A stretch of DNA of 64,000 nt from Chitinophaga sp. YR573 (GTDB lineage Bacteria > Bacteroidota > Bacteroidia > Chitinophagales > Chitinophagaceae), in assembly GCF_900110995.1 (NCBI RefSeq), contig NZ_FOJF01000001.1, positions 2,869,199 through 2,933,198 of the forward strand, read 5' to 3'. A program made the translations under genes and the position numbers. Shown piece after piece: positions 9,604-18,043 of this stretch. Below the pieces are notes generated by a model, which saw only the letters and a list, made by a program, of their open reading frames with translations, was not told the DNA's origin and did no database searches. Each line of letters opens with the position of its first letter. Position 1 is the first letter of the stretch.

Positions 9604-10431
9604 ATGAAAAAGATAATCGTTTTTTTATCAATCGTATTATGTTCTGCGTGTAGTAAGAACGAATCATTGGTATATAACAGTTCCGATAATATATACTTCG
9701 ACTTTACTCCGGATATAAAAGATGATAAGACAGATAGTCTTGTTTATTCCTTCGCTTACAGTATAGGTAAAGAGCTGGATACTGTATTTATCCCAGTGCG
9801 TATTTCCGGTATAAGGCAAAAGAAGGACAGGAAATTCAGTGTAGGAATTATAGATACTTCTACTACTGCTGTTGCTTCTCTGCATTACCAGCCGCTGGAA
9901 AAAGAATATACTATCCCTGCAGATTCCGGTATTTTCCTTTTACCGGTAATCCTGTTGAATAAAGACACTGCTTTAAAAACAAAAAGCGTCATCATTTATC
10001 TCTCCTTACAGGCCAGTGCAGATTTTGGCATTTCTTTTAAAGATCTGCGGACGGGTTTTGTGAAGTTGTCTAACAAACTGGAAAAACCAGCCTGGTGGGA
10101 TGTATGGATAGGAGAGCTGGGCGCTTACTCAAGAGTGAAACATGAGTTGTTTATACGTGCGGCAGGAACTACAAAACTGTCTGCCTCTCAGGCAGATTAT
10201 ATGGAGACACCGAAGACCCTGTATTATATCAGACGTTTCAAATCCTTCCTGCAGGATCCGTTTAAATGGGTAGCCGATTATCCTGAAGCAGGATTTGTGA
10301 TTACACTGGAAGCTGATGGTAATTATTATTTCTACAGCAGTGGTAACCCGGATAACAAGTACCTGTTAGAGAAGAATGCGAGTGACGGTAAATATTATTT
10401 TAAGGACGAAAACGGCAACCGTATCGTCTAA
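9604..10431 (+). CDS. DUF4843-like lipoprotein of the SusCD locus
   Basis: Lipoprotein of 275 residues with a lipobox ending CSAC (residues 13-16). The segment NIYFDFTPDIKDDKTDSLVYSF followed by beta-rich sequence with PVRISG and 'YTIPADSG' fits the DUF4843 family that commonly follows RagAB pairs in Bacteroidota. It lies ten bases after the SusD gene. It is probably an accessory surface lipoprotein of the uptake complex; its ligand role is unknown. The family name is from memory of the domain pattern and should be confirmed with a profile search. Confidence 0.8.
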   Translation: MKKIIVFLSIVLCSACSKNESLVYNSSDNIYFDFTPDIKDDKTDSLVYSFAYSIGKELDTVFIPVRISGIRQKKDRKFSVGIIDTSTTAVASLHYQPLEKEYTIPADSGIFLLPVILLNKDTALKTKSVIIYLSLQASADFGISFKDLRTGFVKLSNKLEKPAWWDVWIGELGAYSRVKHELFIRAAGTTKLSASQADYMETPKTLYYIRRFKSFLQDPFKWVADYPEAGFVITLEADGNYYFYSSGNPDNKYLLEKNASDGKYYFKDENGNRIV

Positions 10432-10447
10432 GTAAAACATTGCACCA

Positions 10448-11851
10448 ATGAAACAAGTATTGCTCAGTATAGGTCTGTTATTGGTATTAACAGCCTGTTA
10501 TAAAGATAAAGGCAACTACGATTATGTAGACATTAAGCCTCCGGTACTATCAAACTTTGACAGCTCTTATGTTGCTTATGCCGGTGACAGCCTTATTATA
10601 TCTCCTGTTGTAAAGTTGCCTGATGGCAGAACGGATATGACCTGTACCTGGAAGATCAGTATACCTGAAGAAGCGCGGTCGGCAGATTATGAAGGGCCTT
10701 CCTTAAGGATTGTATATGGGCTGGGAGCCTCCAGATATTCAGCGTTGTTTACGATTATGGACAATACAACCGGTATGAAGTACTTCTATAATTTTACGAT
10801 TATAGGAAAGACGGCATTTACAAGTGGAACCGTTGTATTAAGTGAAGATGGCGGGGTTGGTAAATTATCATTTATAAAACCGGATGGTAGTGTACAACCT
10901 GATATATATGAAGGGATCAATCATGAGTCACTGGGAACCGGTGCGTTGCAGGTGGTGCCGGTGCAGAATCTTTATTACATGAATGTAATCACTGCCTATT
11001 GGGTGGTATGTGCCGGTGGAACACATCCTGCTATAGAAGTAGATGCAAATAACATGAAGCGTCTGAAGTATATCAATGAGAACTTCTATGATGCACCGAC
11101 GGTTATCAGGCCCAACTATTTTCAGAATATCGTGAATGGAACAACCACAGCCATTATCAATAATCAGATGTATATAGGTTCTGCTGAGACAGCTCCTTTT
11201 GCTACTTATTACGGGTTTTATGGAGTAGCTGTTGCCGGCACCTATAATCTGCATCCAAGTTTTGTATTTACTGTTTCGCAAAGTGATAATTATTATCTGG
11301 GATTTGATGCGGTGAAAAGGAATTTTATACGTTTCACAGGAGGTACATATTTCGGAACAGATTATGTACAGGTAGATTCTGTTTTTAACCCAAAGGATTT
11401 AAAGATGGATCTTATAAAGATGGCGAAGTTCAGTGAGAATGATATGTACGCATTTTGTGATAGCGCAGGAAAAGTACTGGAACTGAAGTTTGCATTGGAT
11501 TTTTCAAATGGTAATACCAGGTTCCAGACAATTTATAAAAAGGAATTTCCTGCTGCTAATCTGCTGACAGCTGATACGCGCTGGCAAACATCACCTATTG
11601 GCGTATTCTTCTTTACATCCGGAGATAAGATCTACCGGTATAATCCATTGAACAGGGAAGTGAAAGCGCTGACCAGTGATTTTGGGGGTAAGGCAGTAAC
11701 GATGATAAAGGTGATTGAAGATGGTAACAAATTGATTGCGGGTACGGAAGGTAGTATTTATACGCTGGATATAAGTACCGGTAAATACGGAGATATCCTT
11801 CAAAAGACGGATGGTATTCCCGGAAAGATAATTGACATAGTAGTAAGATAA
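10448..11851 (+). CDS. PKD-like family surface lipoprotein of the SusCD locus
   Basis: Lipoprotein of 467 residues, lipobox LTAC near residue 17, followed by YKDKGNYDYVDI, a start very common in the PKD-like (PKD_6) proteins downstream of SusCD-DUF4843. Immunoglobulin-like beta sandwich sequence (CTWKISIPEEARS, YSALFTIMDNTTGMKYFYNF) is followed by a beta-propeller-like second half with repeated 'NKLIAGTEGSIYTLD' style blades. It is the last gene of the locus, 16 bases after the DUF4843-like gene. Likely a surface-exposed ligand-binding accessory protein; no catalytic motif is visible. Confidence 0.8.
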   Translation: MKQVLLSIGLLLVLTACYKDKGNYDYVDIKPPVLSNFDSSYVAYAGDSLIISPVVKLPDGRTDMTCTWKISIPEEARSADYEGPSLRIVYGLGASRYSALFTIMDNTTGMKYFYNFTIIGKTAFTSGTVVLSEDGGVGKLSFIKPDGSVQPDIYEGINHESLGTGALQVVPVQNLYYMNVITAYWVVCAGGTHPAIEVDANNMKRLKYINENFYDAPTVIRPNYFQNIVNGTTTAIINNQMYIGSAETAPFATYYGFYGVAVAGTYNLHPSFVFTVSQSDNYYLGFDAVKRNFIRFTGGTYFGTDYVQVDSVFNPKDLKMDLIKMAKFSENDMYAFCDSAGKVLELKFALDFSNGNTRFQTIYKKEFPAANLLTADTRWQTSPIGVFFFTSGDKIYRYNPLNREVKALTSDFGGKAVTMIKVIEDGNKLIAGTEGSIYTLDISTGKYGDILQKTDGIPGKIIDIVVR

Positions 11852-11889
11852 AAAGAACGTCCCGGGTTTATTCCCGGGACGTTCTTTTT
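11850..11889. terminator. Strong convergent terminator
   Basis: Perfect 17-bp arms at 11850-11866 and 11873-11889 with a 6-base loop and A/T tails. It ends the SusCD locus. The stop codon of the convergent lipoprotein gene (11888-11890) sits in the right arm, so both genes use the same hairpin. Confidence 0.9.
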
Positions 11890-12355
11890 ATCTGCAATTG
11901 CCTTTTACAAATGGAATGCTATCGAATTGTAATTTGCTGTAATCTTTATCAAAGAGAGGCTGACCATCTTTATTCAGCTTTTCAGCTTTCGCTTCAAATA
12001 TATTATCGTCGTTCAGTTTAAAGATCGCTTTACGTACACTCATGATTCCTTCGCTCATATAGTGATAATCTACCTCTATCACATTGTCCGTAATAGTTCC
12101 TGAAATGGTGCCTGTATTCTTATCTTTTTCAAATGGTTTGTATTCCAGTTGTCCGGTTACTACTTCATTATCCGTTTCAAACTGGAGGTAAGCCGTGTCT
12201 TTTCCCATTATCTGCGTAAAACATTGAGGGCCGGGATGTACAATGTTAACTGTTTGTGTACTGTCTGTAAGGGCTGTTGTAGGTTTTTTATCAGGCTGCT
12301 GACAGCTGCTGAAAGTCATTGTTAACAATCCTGCAAAGAGGAAGAATGGTCTCAT
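11888..12355 (-). CDS. Hypothetical lipoprotein
   Basis: Lipoprotein of 155 residues: 17-residue signal ending FSSC, then a polar linker and a beta-strand-rich domain with motifs such as YLQFETDNEVVTGQLEY and TGTISGTITDNVIEVDYHY. I do not recognise a named family; the pattern resembles the small META/lipocalin-like lipoproteins found widely in Bacteroidota. It is monocistronic, ending in the shared terminator at 11850-11889. Anchoring in the outer-membrane inner leaflet or periplasm is inferred from the lipobox. Confidence 0.78.
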   Translation of the reverse strand: MRPFFLFAGLLTMTFSSCQQPDKKPTTALTDSTQTVNIVHPGPQCFTQIMGKDTAYLQFETDNEVVTGQLEYKPFEKDKNTGTISGTITDNVIEVDYHYMSEGIMSVRKAIFKLNDDNIFEAKAEKLNKDGQPLFDKDYSKLQFDSIPFVKGNCR

Positions 12356-12507
12356 CTATTATAAATTTTGCCTAAGTTAACGGATTTTGCCTGTTTTTGT
12401 CCGATATAGTAATTGATAACAAAACAGTATTTGTGCTATTGTTGATTTATCAATATTTTTGTTTTACCGTTAACAAGCGGTTCTATCACTTATTCAAATT
12501 AATCACT

Positions 12508-12795
12508 ATGGCAAAGTTACCCAAGTTTATGATCGCAGATGATCCCGTTACGGATCCTGATAATGAATATATCTTTCACACGGAAGAACCCCGTTTCTTT
12601 GCTAAACGTGTGGAAGAAGACGAGGAGAAAGCGTATATAGACATTGTTCATGAGGTGGATAACGTGGATGCTTTCTTTAAGGATGCACCAGAAAAGAAGG
12701 CAGAACTGCTGGAAAAACTGGAAGACTGGTACTACTCTTACATGGAGTGGCTGGAGGAAGATGAATTCGAAGACGAAGAAGATGATGAAGAATAG
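12508..12795 (+). CDS. Small highly acidic protein of unknown function
   Basis: 95-residue soluble protein beginning MAKLPKFMIADD. The frame is open back to 12397, but that extension crosses an AT-rich leader and encodes no plausible domain, so ATG 12508 is chosen. The C-terminus is almost all Asp and Glu (EEDEFEDEEDDEE). The middle has DIVHEVDNVDAFFKDAPEKKAELLEKLEDWYY, probably a helical hairpin. No family recognised. A terminator follows at 12804-12830. Confidence 0.75.
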   Translation: MAKLPKFMIADDPVTDPDNEYIFHTEEPRFFAKRVEEDEEKAYIDIVHEVDNVDAFFKDAPEKKAELLEKLEDWYYSYMEWLEEDEFEDEEDDEE

Positions 12796-12803
12796 ATATT
12801 AGG

Positions 12804-12832
12804 AAAGTCGGCCATAAAGGCCGGCTTTTTTT
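12804..12832 (+). terminator. Rho-independent terminator
   Basis: Ten-bp stem (12804-12813 with 12819-12828, one G-T pair), a 5-base loop and a T run, immediately after the acidic protein gene. Confidence 0.85.
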
Positions 12833-12863
12833 AATACATTAATAATTATATAAATCAATTAGA

Positions 12864-13901
12864 ATGGAGTACAGACAATTAGGAGGCTCGGGATTAAGAG
12901 TACCTGTTTTAAGTTTTGGTACTGCCACTTTTGGTGGTGGCAATGAATTTTTCAAGGCATGGGGAGCTACACAGGTAGATGAGGCGAAGAAGCTGATCAA
13001 TCTTTGTATGGATGCCGGTGTAAACTTTTTTGACACGGCGAATGTTTATTCAGCAGGCGCATCAGAAGAGATACTGGGAAAAGCACTGGCCGGAATAAGG
13101 GATAAAGTGCTGATTTCTACGAAAGCTACGTTTCCATTGGGAGACGGGGTTAATGATTATGGTTCTTCCCGGTCTAACCTGGTGAAATCATGTGAGGAGA
13201 GCCTGAAAAGGTTAAATACAGATCATATTGATGTGTACCACCTGCATGGTTTTGATGCGAATACGCCTGTAGAGGAAACGTTAAACGCATTGAACAACCT
13301 GGTACAAAGTGGAAAGGTGCGTTACATTGCCTGTTCAAATTTCTCGGGATGGCATCTGATGAAATCGTTGTCTGTTTCTGAGAGGTATGGCTGGGCGAAA
13401 TATATTGCTCATCAGGCGTATTATTCTCTGCTTAACCGTGATTTTGAGTGGGAGCTGATGCCATTGGGTATAGACCAGCATGTAGGCACTATTGTATGGA
13501 GCCCGCTGGCAGCAGGCCGCTTAACCGGTAAATACAGACGTAATCAGCCAATTCCCCAGGATGCAAGGGTAGCGCAGGGTGGTAGCCCTGTCCCTGCATC
13601 GGCTATCTCCGATGATGTGTTCTATAATATCATTGACGTACTGGATGAGGTTGCAGAAGAAACGGGTAAAACAATCGCACAGGTATCCCTGAATTGGTTG
13701 TTACAACGCCCAACTGTATCCAATATCATTATTGGAGCAAGAAACGAAGAACAACTGAAGGCAAATCTGGCTAGTGTAGGCTGGAACCTGACGGTAGAAC
13801 AGGTGAAGAAACTGGATGCGGTAAGTGAAGTACCTCCGGTATATCCTTACTGGCATCAGCGGGAGTTTCCGATGCTGAATGCAGCTCCAAAACTGTATTA
13901 A
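12864..13901 (+). CDS. Aldo/keto reductase
   Basis: Soluble 345-residue TIM-barrel oxidoreductase that reduces or oxidises carbonyl/alcohol groups with NADPH. It shows the family start MEYRQLGGSGLRVPVLSFGTATFGG, the catalytic Asp and Tyr in FFDTANVYSAGASEE, the catalytic Lys in ISTKATF and the His in DVYHLHGFD. The cofactor-binding C-terminal region has SNIIIGARNEEQLKANLASVGW. Members of this subgroup (YajO/YhdN-like, AKR11-13) act on various aldehydes; the substrate cannot be told. It is monocistronic between two hairpins. Confidence 0.9.
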   Translation: MEYRQLGGSGLRVPVLSFGTATFGGGNEFFKAWGATQVDEAKKLINLCMDAGVNFFDTANVYSAGASEEILGKALAGIRDKVLISTKATFPLGDGVNDYGSSRSNLVKSCEESLKRLNTDHIDVYHLHGFDANTPVEETLNALNNLVQSGKVRYIACSNFSGWHLMKSLSVSERYGWAKYIAHQAYYSLLNRDFEWELMPLGIDQHVGTIVWSPLAAGRLTGKYRRNQPIPQDARVAQGGSPVPASAISDDVFYNIIDVLDEVAEETGKTIAQVSLNWLLQRPTVSNIIIGARNEEQLKANLASVGWNLTVEQVKKLDAVSEVPPVYPYWHQREFPMLNAAPKLY

Positions 13902-13907
13902 TTATAG

Positions 13908-13935
13908 CACAGGCAGTCACCGGTGACTGCCTGTG
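13908..13935. terminator. Perfect palindromic hairpin after aldo/keto reductase gene
   Basis: A 28-bp perfect palindrome with two 14-nt arms meeting at CC/GG. No long T tract follows, so termination may be weak. It separates the reductase from the ACP gene. Confidence 0.55.
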
Positions 13936-14004
13936 TATACGATTCCACAACTGTTAATGGCATAGTTTTTTCGGTAAAATTTATATAAAATAACTAGCTA
14001 TTAT

Positions 14005-14247
14005 ATGATTGATACACAGAAATTCCTACAGGAGTTTAAAGAGCAATATGTTGATGGCGAAGCCACTGGAATGACAATGGATTCTGAATTTAAAAGATTT
14101 CCGTCCTGGGATTCCCTCACAGCCATATCATTACTCGCAGAGATTAAATACAGGTATCATGTAGATATTGAGGAAGATGAGCTGAACGGGTGTTCCCGTG
14201 TTGCTGATGTATACCACCTTATTGAGAAAAAAATTGCACATGCATAG
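14005..14247 (+). CDS. Acyl carrier protein (orphan)
   Basis: 80-residue acidic four-helix protein. The phosphopantetheine attachment motif is WDSLTAISLL, with Ser37 as the modified residue. It differs from the usual GxDSL, as in specialised carrier proteins rather than the housekeeping AcpP. Its stop codon overlaps the start of the KASIII gene by eight bases, so the two are translationally coupled and probably work as a pair. The housekeeping acpP normally sits with fabF, which is not here. A role in making a special acyl group is inferred. Confidence 0.87.
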   Translation: MIDTQKFLQEFKEQYVDGEATGMTMDSEFKRFPSWDSLTAISLLAEIKYRYHVDIEEDELNGCSRVADVYHLIEKKIAHA

Positions 14248-15256
14248 TGCTTATATAATAGATACTACTTACTTTCTTCCCGAAATATTAATCGATAATG
14301 AGAAAATAAATGCAGAACACCCGGAGTGGTCTGTGGATAAAATAAGCGCTAAAACAGGTATTGAAAAAAGATATTACGCCGCGGAAAATCAAACAAGTGG
14401 AGACCTTGCATATATTGCTGCAGAGCAGTTCTTTCATAAAGGGTCCATTGAAAAAAGTGAAGTTGATTTTCTTATTTTATGTACACAAAGCCCCGACTAT
14501 TTCTTACCTACTACTGCCTGTATTTTACAGGACAGACTGGGGTTAAGTAAAAAGACAGGCGCATTTGATTTTAATCTTGGCTGTTCTGGTTTTGTGTATG
14601 GATTAGGAATAGCTAAAGGATTAATCAGCAGTGGTCAGGCTAAAAATGTATTACTCATTACAGCAGAAACATATTCCAAATTTATCAATCCGAATGATAA
14701 AAAAAATAAGACCATTTTCGGGGACGCTGCAGCAGTGACATTAATATCATCTCAACCGGCTACCGGTGCAGGTAAAATTATGAACTTCTCTTATGCTACT
14801 GATGGTTCCGGTGCCAAACACCTGATGGTGAAAAATGGTGGTCTGCGGAATATACAGAAGGGAGATGGAAAGGATGTATATATAGGAGAGGAATTCTATT
14901 CTAATGATGATTACCTGTTCATGGACGGAAAGGAAATATTTGATTTTACTGTATTCAATGTTCCTGGATTAGTGAATGATTGTATCAGTAAAAATGAAAT
15001 TTCTCCGGAAGATGTGGCTCTGTATATCTTTCACCAGGCCAATCAGTTTATGCTGGAGAGGGCAAGGCGGATGAGTAAGATCCCTGCTGAGAAATTTTAT
15101 ATTTATATCAAAGACAGTGGCAATACGGTTTCTTCTACTATACCTATTGCGTTGCATCATGCAATGGAAAATAATGTTATCCGCAAAGGGAATAAAGTTT
15201 TGCTATGTGGTTTTGGTGTAGGTCTTTCAATGGGAGCTACGCTCATAGAATATTAA
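14240..15256 (+). CDS. 3-oxoacyl-ACP synthase III (KASIII-like condensing enzyme)
   Basis: 338-residue thiolase-fold enzyme with the KASIII catalytic triad: Cys115 in NLGCSGFVYG, His265 in FHQANQ and Asn295 in GNTVSS. It condenses an acyl starter (acyl-CoA or acyl-ACP) with malonyl-ACP. The start at ATG 14240 is chosen over upstream ATGs because MHSAYIIDTTYFLPE is the family N-terminus and gives overlap with the ACP stop (14245-14247). A typical fabH sits with plsX and rpmF; this copy sits only with an ACP, so a dedicated acylation or specialised lipid role is likely. Its product is not known. Confidence 0.9.
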   Translation: MHSAYIIDTTYFLPEILIDNEKINAEHPEWSVDKISAKTGIEKRYYAAENQTSGDLAYIAAEQFFHKGSIEKSEVDFLILCTQSPDYFLPTTACILQDRLGLSKKTGAFDFNLGCSGFVYGLGIAKGLISSGQAKNVLLITAETYSKFINPNDKKNKTIFGDAAAVTLISSQPATGAGKIMNFSYATDGSGAKHLMVKNGGLRNIQKGDGKDVYIGEEFYSNDDYLFMDGKEIFDFTVFNVPGLVNDCISKNEISPEDVALYIFHQANQFMLERARRMSKIPAEKFYIYIKDSGNTVSSTIPIALHHAMENNVIRKGNKVLLCGFGVGLSMGATLIEY

Positions 15257-15290
15257 AGTCCCTGTAGTTTGTTACAGGGACTTTATTTTT
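15254..15290. terminator. Convergent terminator
   Basis: Perfect 13-bp arms (15254-15266, 15273-15285) with a 6-base loop and a T tract. The stem begins in the stop codon of the KASIII gene and the T tract runs into the stop codon of the convergent gene at 15290. Confidence 0.88.
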
Positions 15291-15949
15291 TATTTTGTCC
15301 ATCTTGGCACGCGGTCCTGTTCTTTATGAGGTGCTGCCTTTAATAATTTTACCAGTATATTACTATCTGTTTCCAGGCTGATAACAAGTCCCTGACCGGG
15401 TACTACTGTTACTTCTTTGCTGCTGAACCCTTTTTCATTCAGTGAAAGGGTTACAGCGCGTGAAAGGTGTTGCTGGTAATCATTTTTATCTTCCGGTTCA
15501 TTAACGGTGAGAATACATTTGTTATCTGTACCAATAATTTCGTAAGCGCCGGGTCTCATCAACATAGATACTACGATATCTCCTTTAAGCAGCTGACGGG
15601 TATTATAGACCGGTTTTTGTTCTTCGGCATATAATTCCACATGAAAGCCATCTGTGCCTGTAGAACTGAAGAAAAATACGTATCCGTCCGGTTTTACCTG
15701 GTATTGATGAGAGGATGCAGTGCAACCACATTTATCCTGTGGTTCTTTTTCAAAGGAAGCCATGTCGATATCTGCCTGTGTTGCTGTGACATCAGCGTAG
15801 CTGTTTATATAAAACTCACCTACCTGTTTGTCATTGCGGAACACGATACCCTTGAACTGTCCTTTACTGAGTGGATGAGCAATCATCACACTACTGTTGA
15901 TCTGTTGTGTATCTGCACCAAAGGTGCGAAACAATGATTTATTGAACAT
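15290..15949 (-). CDS. Hypothetical protein, third gene of an unrecognised operon
   Basis: 219 residues, no signal peptide or membrane helix, so probably cytoplasmic or secreted by a non-classical route. Sequence is beta-rich with a CGC pair (DKCGCTASSH) and a second half like a sandwich domain (DIVVSMLMRPGAYEIIGTD, GQGLVISLETDSNILVKLL). I recognise no family. It lies 18 bases after the 302-residue gene and is the last of three co-directional genes (17735 to 15290), which suggests a joint function. Confidence 0.72.
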   Translation of the reverse strand: MFNKSLFRTFGADTQQINSSVMIAHPLSKGQFKGIVFRNDKQVGEFYINSYADVTATQADIDMASFEKEPQDKCGCTASSHQYQVKPDGYVFFFSSTGTDGFHVELYAEEQKPVYNTRQLLKGDIVVSMLMRPGAYEIIGTDNKCILTVNEPEDKNDYQQHLSRAVTLSLNEKGFSSKEVTVVPGQGLVISLETDSNILVKLLKAAPHKEQDRVPRWTK

Positions 15950-15967
15950 GATCTGTTACTTTAAGAA

Positions 15968-16876
15968 TTAAGCAATGTTGGATGTGATGACCATTTCCGT
16001 ATCTGTTACGTTAACACCAACATCTCCTATTGGTATCAATATGGGAATGAGGCTGCCATTTCCATCGAGAATTTTAAATGGCGTTTCAAACTGGAAGATG
16101 GGATACTTGCTGGCAAAATAATCTGCCACGGCAGTGACTACAAAGTCGAAGAGTCCCAGGCTTACTCCGAAAAGATTGGACAGCCATTCCTGTATATCAT
16201 CTCCTATATCCAGGGCGGCACGGATAAGGGCGATAACAGGGGAGAGTATTGCTTTGACGATTGCTCTTGCCCAACCAGGTGCCCATCCCAGTAATGAGTC
16301 AATGATGCCATCTGTAATGCTTTGAATGAGGTTACCGGCAGTATCAGCAATATCGATGATATCAATATCCAGCCATATCGGATCCAGATAGAATTGCCAT
16401 TCATTGGCTACATTCAGATCATGTGCATCATGATCTGTTAGTGTACCTTTTGCAGGGTTGTTATAAAACTTTGGAATGATCCTGAAGGCCCCGGAGATTT
16501 CGCTCTGGAAGATACCATCGAAATTGATGGGTACACTGATGTCCGGATTGGCATCAAAGAGCGTGATTTTGGGTGCTCTGAGGATACATCCCCAGAAGGA
16601 TGGTATGATACAGAACCCACCTATTGTAATGGTAGGAATATCGATACCAAATGTAACATTCAACGGATCGTAGATGATATCCATTTCATCAATGCGTACG
16701 CTGTTATCACTTTGCAGGTCGATGGAACCGGAACCCAGTTTAACGCCTGCATTGTATGAAACGCTGAAAGGACCGAAGGAACCACTGCCGGATGTGGAAG
16801 GGTGGAAATAATCGCGGGCCCTGTCTACCAGTTTATTAAATGCCCGTTCATTGGCGGCTAAAGTAATATGTGACAT
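15968..16876 (-). CDS. Hypothetical protein with amphipathic/hydrophobic C-terminal helices
   Basis: 302 residues, no signal peptide. The first half is alternating beta strands (GPFSVSYNAGVKLGSGSIDL, VTFGIDIPTITIGGF) of the type seen in elongated lipid-binding (TULIP-like) folds. Residues about 185-250 hold hydrophobic helices (IIDSLLGWAPGWARAIVKAI, SPVIALIRAALDIGDDIQEW) that could interact with membranes or hydrophobic cargo. The TULIP suggestion is by feel, not by alignment. It begins one base after the stop of the upstream 285-residue gene, so translation is probably coupled. Confidence 0.72.
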   Translation of the reverse strand: MSHITLAANERAFNKLVDRARDYFHPSTSGSGSFGPFSVSYNAGVKLGSGSIDLQSDNSVRIDEMDIIYDPLNVTFGIDIPTITIGGFCIIPSFWGCILRAPKITLFDANPDISVPINFDGIFQSEISGAFRIIPKFYNNPAKGTLTDHDAHDLNVANEWQFYLDPIWLDIDIIDIADTAGNLIQSITDGIIDSLLGWAPGWARAIVKAILSPVIALIRAALDIGDDIQEWLSNLFGVSLGLFDFVVTAVADYFASKYPIFQFETPFKILDGNGSLIPILIPIGDVGVNVTDTEMVITSNIA

Positions 16877-16877
16877 A

Positions 16878-17735
16878 TTATGGGGTTTCGAGAGTTAAGA
16901 AAACAGATACAGTATCATTGTCTACAGATGGATTGAATGGTACATTGGTAGATATAGGAGTTGGCACAATACTGATGAAGTCTCCTATTTCAAATGCCAG
17001 TGCATTGAACGCTACCCTTAACTGTGGCAGGATACCCAGTTTCAGTGTTGTTCTCATGTAACATTCCATACTGTTCTCTAATCCATCCGGTTTAATATCC
17101 ACCAGTTCCAGGTTTTGCAGTTCAATGCCCAGTACGGGTTCTCCGTTGTAATCCTCTCTTACAAATTTCAATACAACATACAATTCCAGTTCAAAACACT
17201 GTAAGCCTTTTTCTGTAAATGGTAATCCTCTTTTTGGTGGATTGATACTTACTGAAAATGAGGGATTATCACGTGTGCTGTTACCTTTAAAATCCGGGCG
17301 ATAAGGTTCGGGGTAAATAACAAACTCTTTCAATATCCTGGAATCGGGACAGGCAATACCACCACAAACAACTGCTCTCAGTGCAAAGGACTGTTCTCCC
17401 AGTTTGTTATTTAATTCAGAGGGTAATTCAAAAACATTGGTGGGGAAGAAATCGATCTCAAGCCTGTTCAGAGAGAAGTTAAATTCAAGTCCTGCATCCC
17501 CCGGATAACCTGGTATTGGTAAATAAGGCATTACTGTTACTAGAGGGTTGCCTCTTTTAATTACTTCGGGATGCACTTCTCCGATACCACAACATAGTAA
17601 TTTGGGATTCTTTACAAACGATGGCGTGCCATAATGGAATAAAGAGGGTCTTTGCATAGAAATATGACGTATAATCCTATTAAAACCATCTTCATGAGCG
17701 CTGGCAAACACATCACAAAAATCTGTGAATGACAT
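16878..17735 (-). CDS. Hypothetical protein, first gene of an unrecognised operon
   Basis: 285 residues, no signal peptide, with scattered cysteines (LLCCGIGEVHP, VVCGGIACPDS). The C-terminal part has long amphipathic strands (ELELYVVLKFVREDYNGEPV, LGIELQNLELVDIKPDG) similar in character to the next gene, and both end with short segments rich in V, T and P. No family recognised. The minus-strand -7-like box TAAATTTG at 17780-17787 lies about 45 bases upstream of the start and is a reasonable promoter candidate for the three-gene operon. Confidence 0.73.
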   Translation of the reverse strand: MSFTDFCDVFASAHEDGFNRIIRHISMQRPSLFHYGTPSFVKNPKLLCCGIGEVHPEVIKRGNPLVTVMPYLPIPGYPGDAGLEFNFSLNRLEIDFFPTNVFELPSELNNKLGEQSFALRAVVCGGIACPDSRILKEFVIYPEPYRPDFKGNSTRDNPSFSVSINPPKRGLPFTEKGLQCFELELYVVLKFVREDYNGEPVLGIELQNLELVDIKPDGLENSMECYMRTTLKLGILPQLRVAFNALAFEIGDFISIVPTPISTNVPFNPSVDNDTVSVFLTLETP

Positions 17736-18043
17736 GATGAGTGAATTTTTAGTATGATGTAATTGGGGTTCGACAGATACAAATTTATATGGAGAAAACC
17801 AGGGAAAACAGAGAGGAAATACCTGAAAGGGCTGCGTATAATTACCTGATTAATGAGAAAAGGACAGCTGGATAGCCGCCCTTTGTTTGAAATCCTATCT
17901 GACAATTCTATCTGTGGATAGAAATAAATCCGGTTTTCTGCAAAGAGATATTATATGTGGGAATAAAACGAGTAAGAGGCGTATACAAAGTGTATACACT
18001 TACATAATTTATCAGAAATGAATTGATAACGTGTGAGTTAGGT
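17736..18043. other. Intergenic region with a TAnnTTTG box and a 12-bp palindrome
   Basis: 308 bp with no gene seen. On the minus strand TAAATTTG (17780-17787) matches the Bacteroidota -7 box and would serve the 285-residue gene; a good -33 box is not present. A perfect palindrome AGTGTATACACT at 17989-18000, preceded by a partial copy GTATACAAAG, lies close to the 3' end of the 7TMR gene and could be a protein-binding site. Confidence 0.4.

Noticed and set aside
12397..12507. Longer N-terminal extension of the acidic protein
   Set aside because: The added residues come from an AT-rich leader with no family start, while ATG 12508 gives a natural compact protein.
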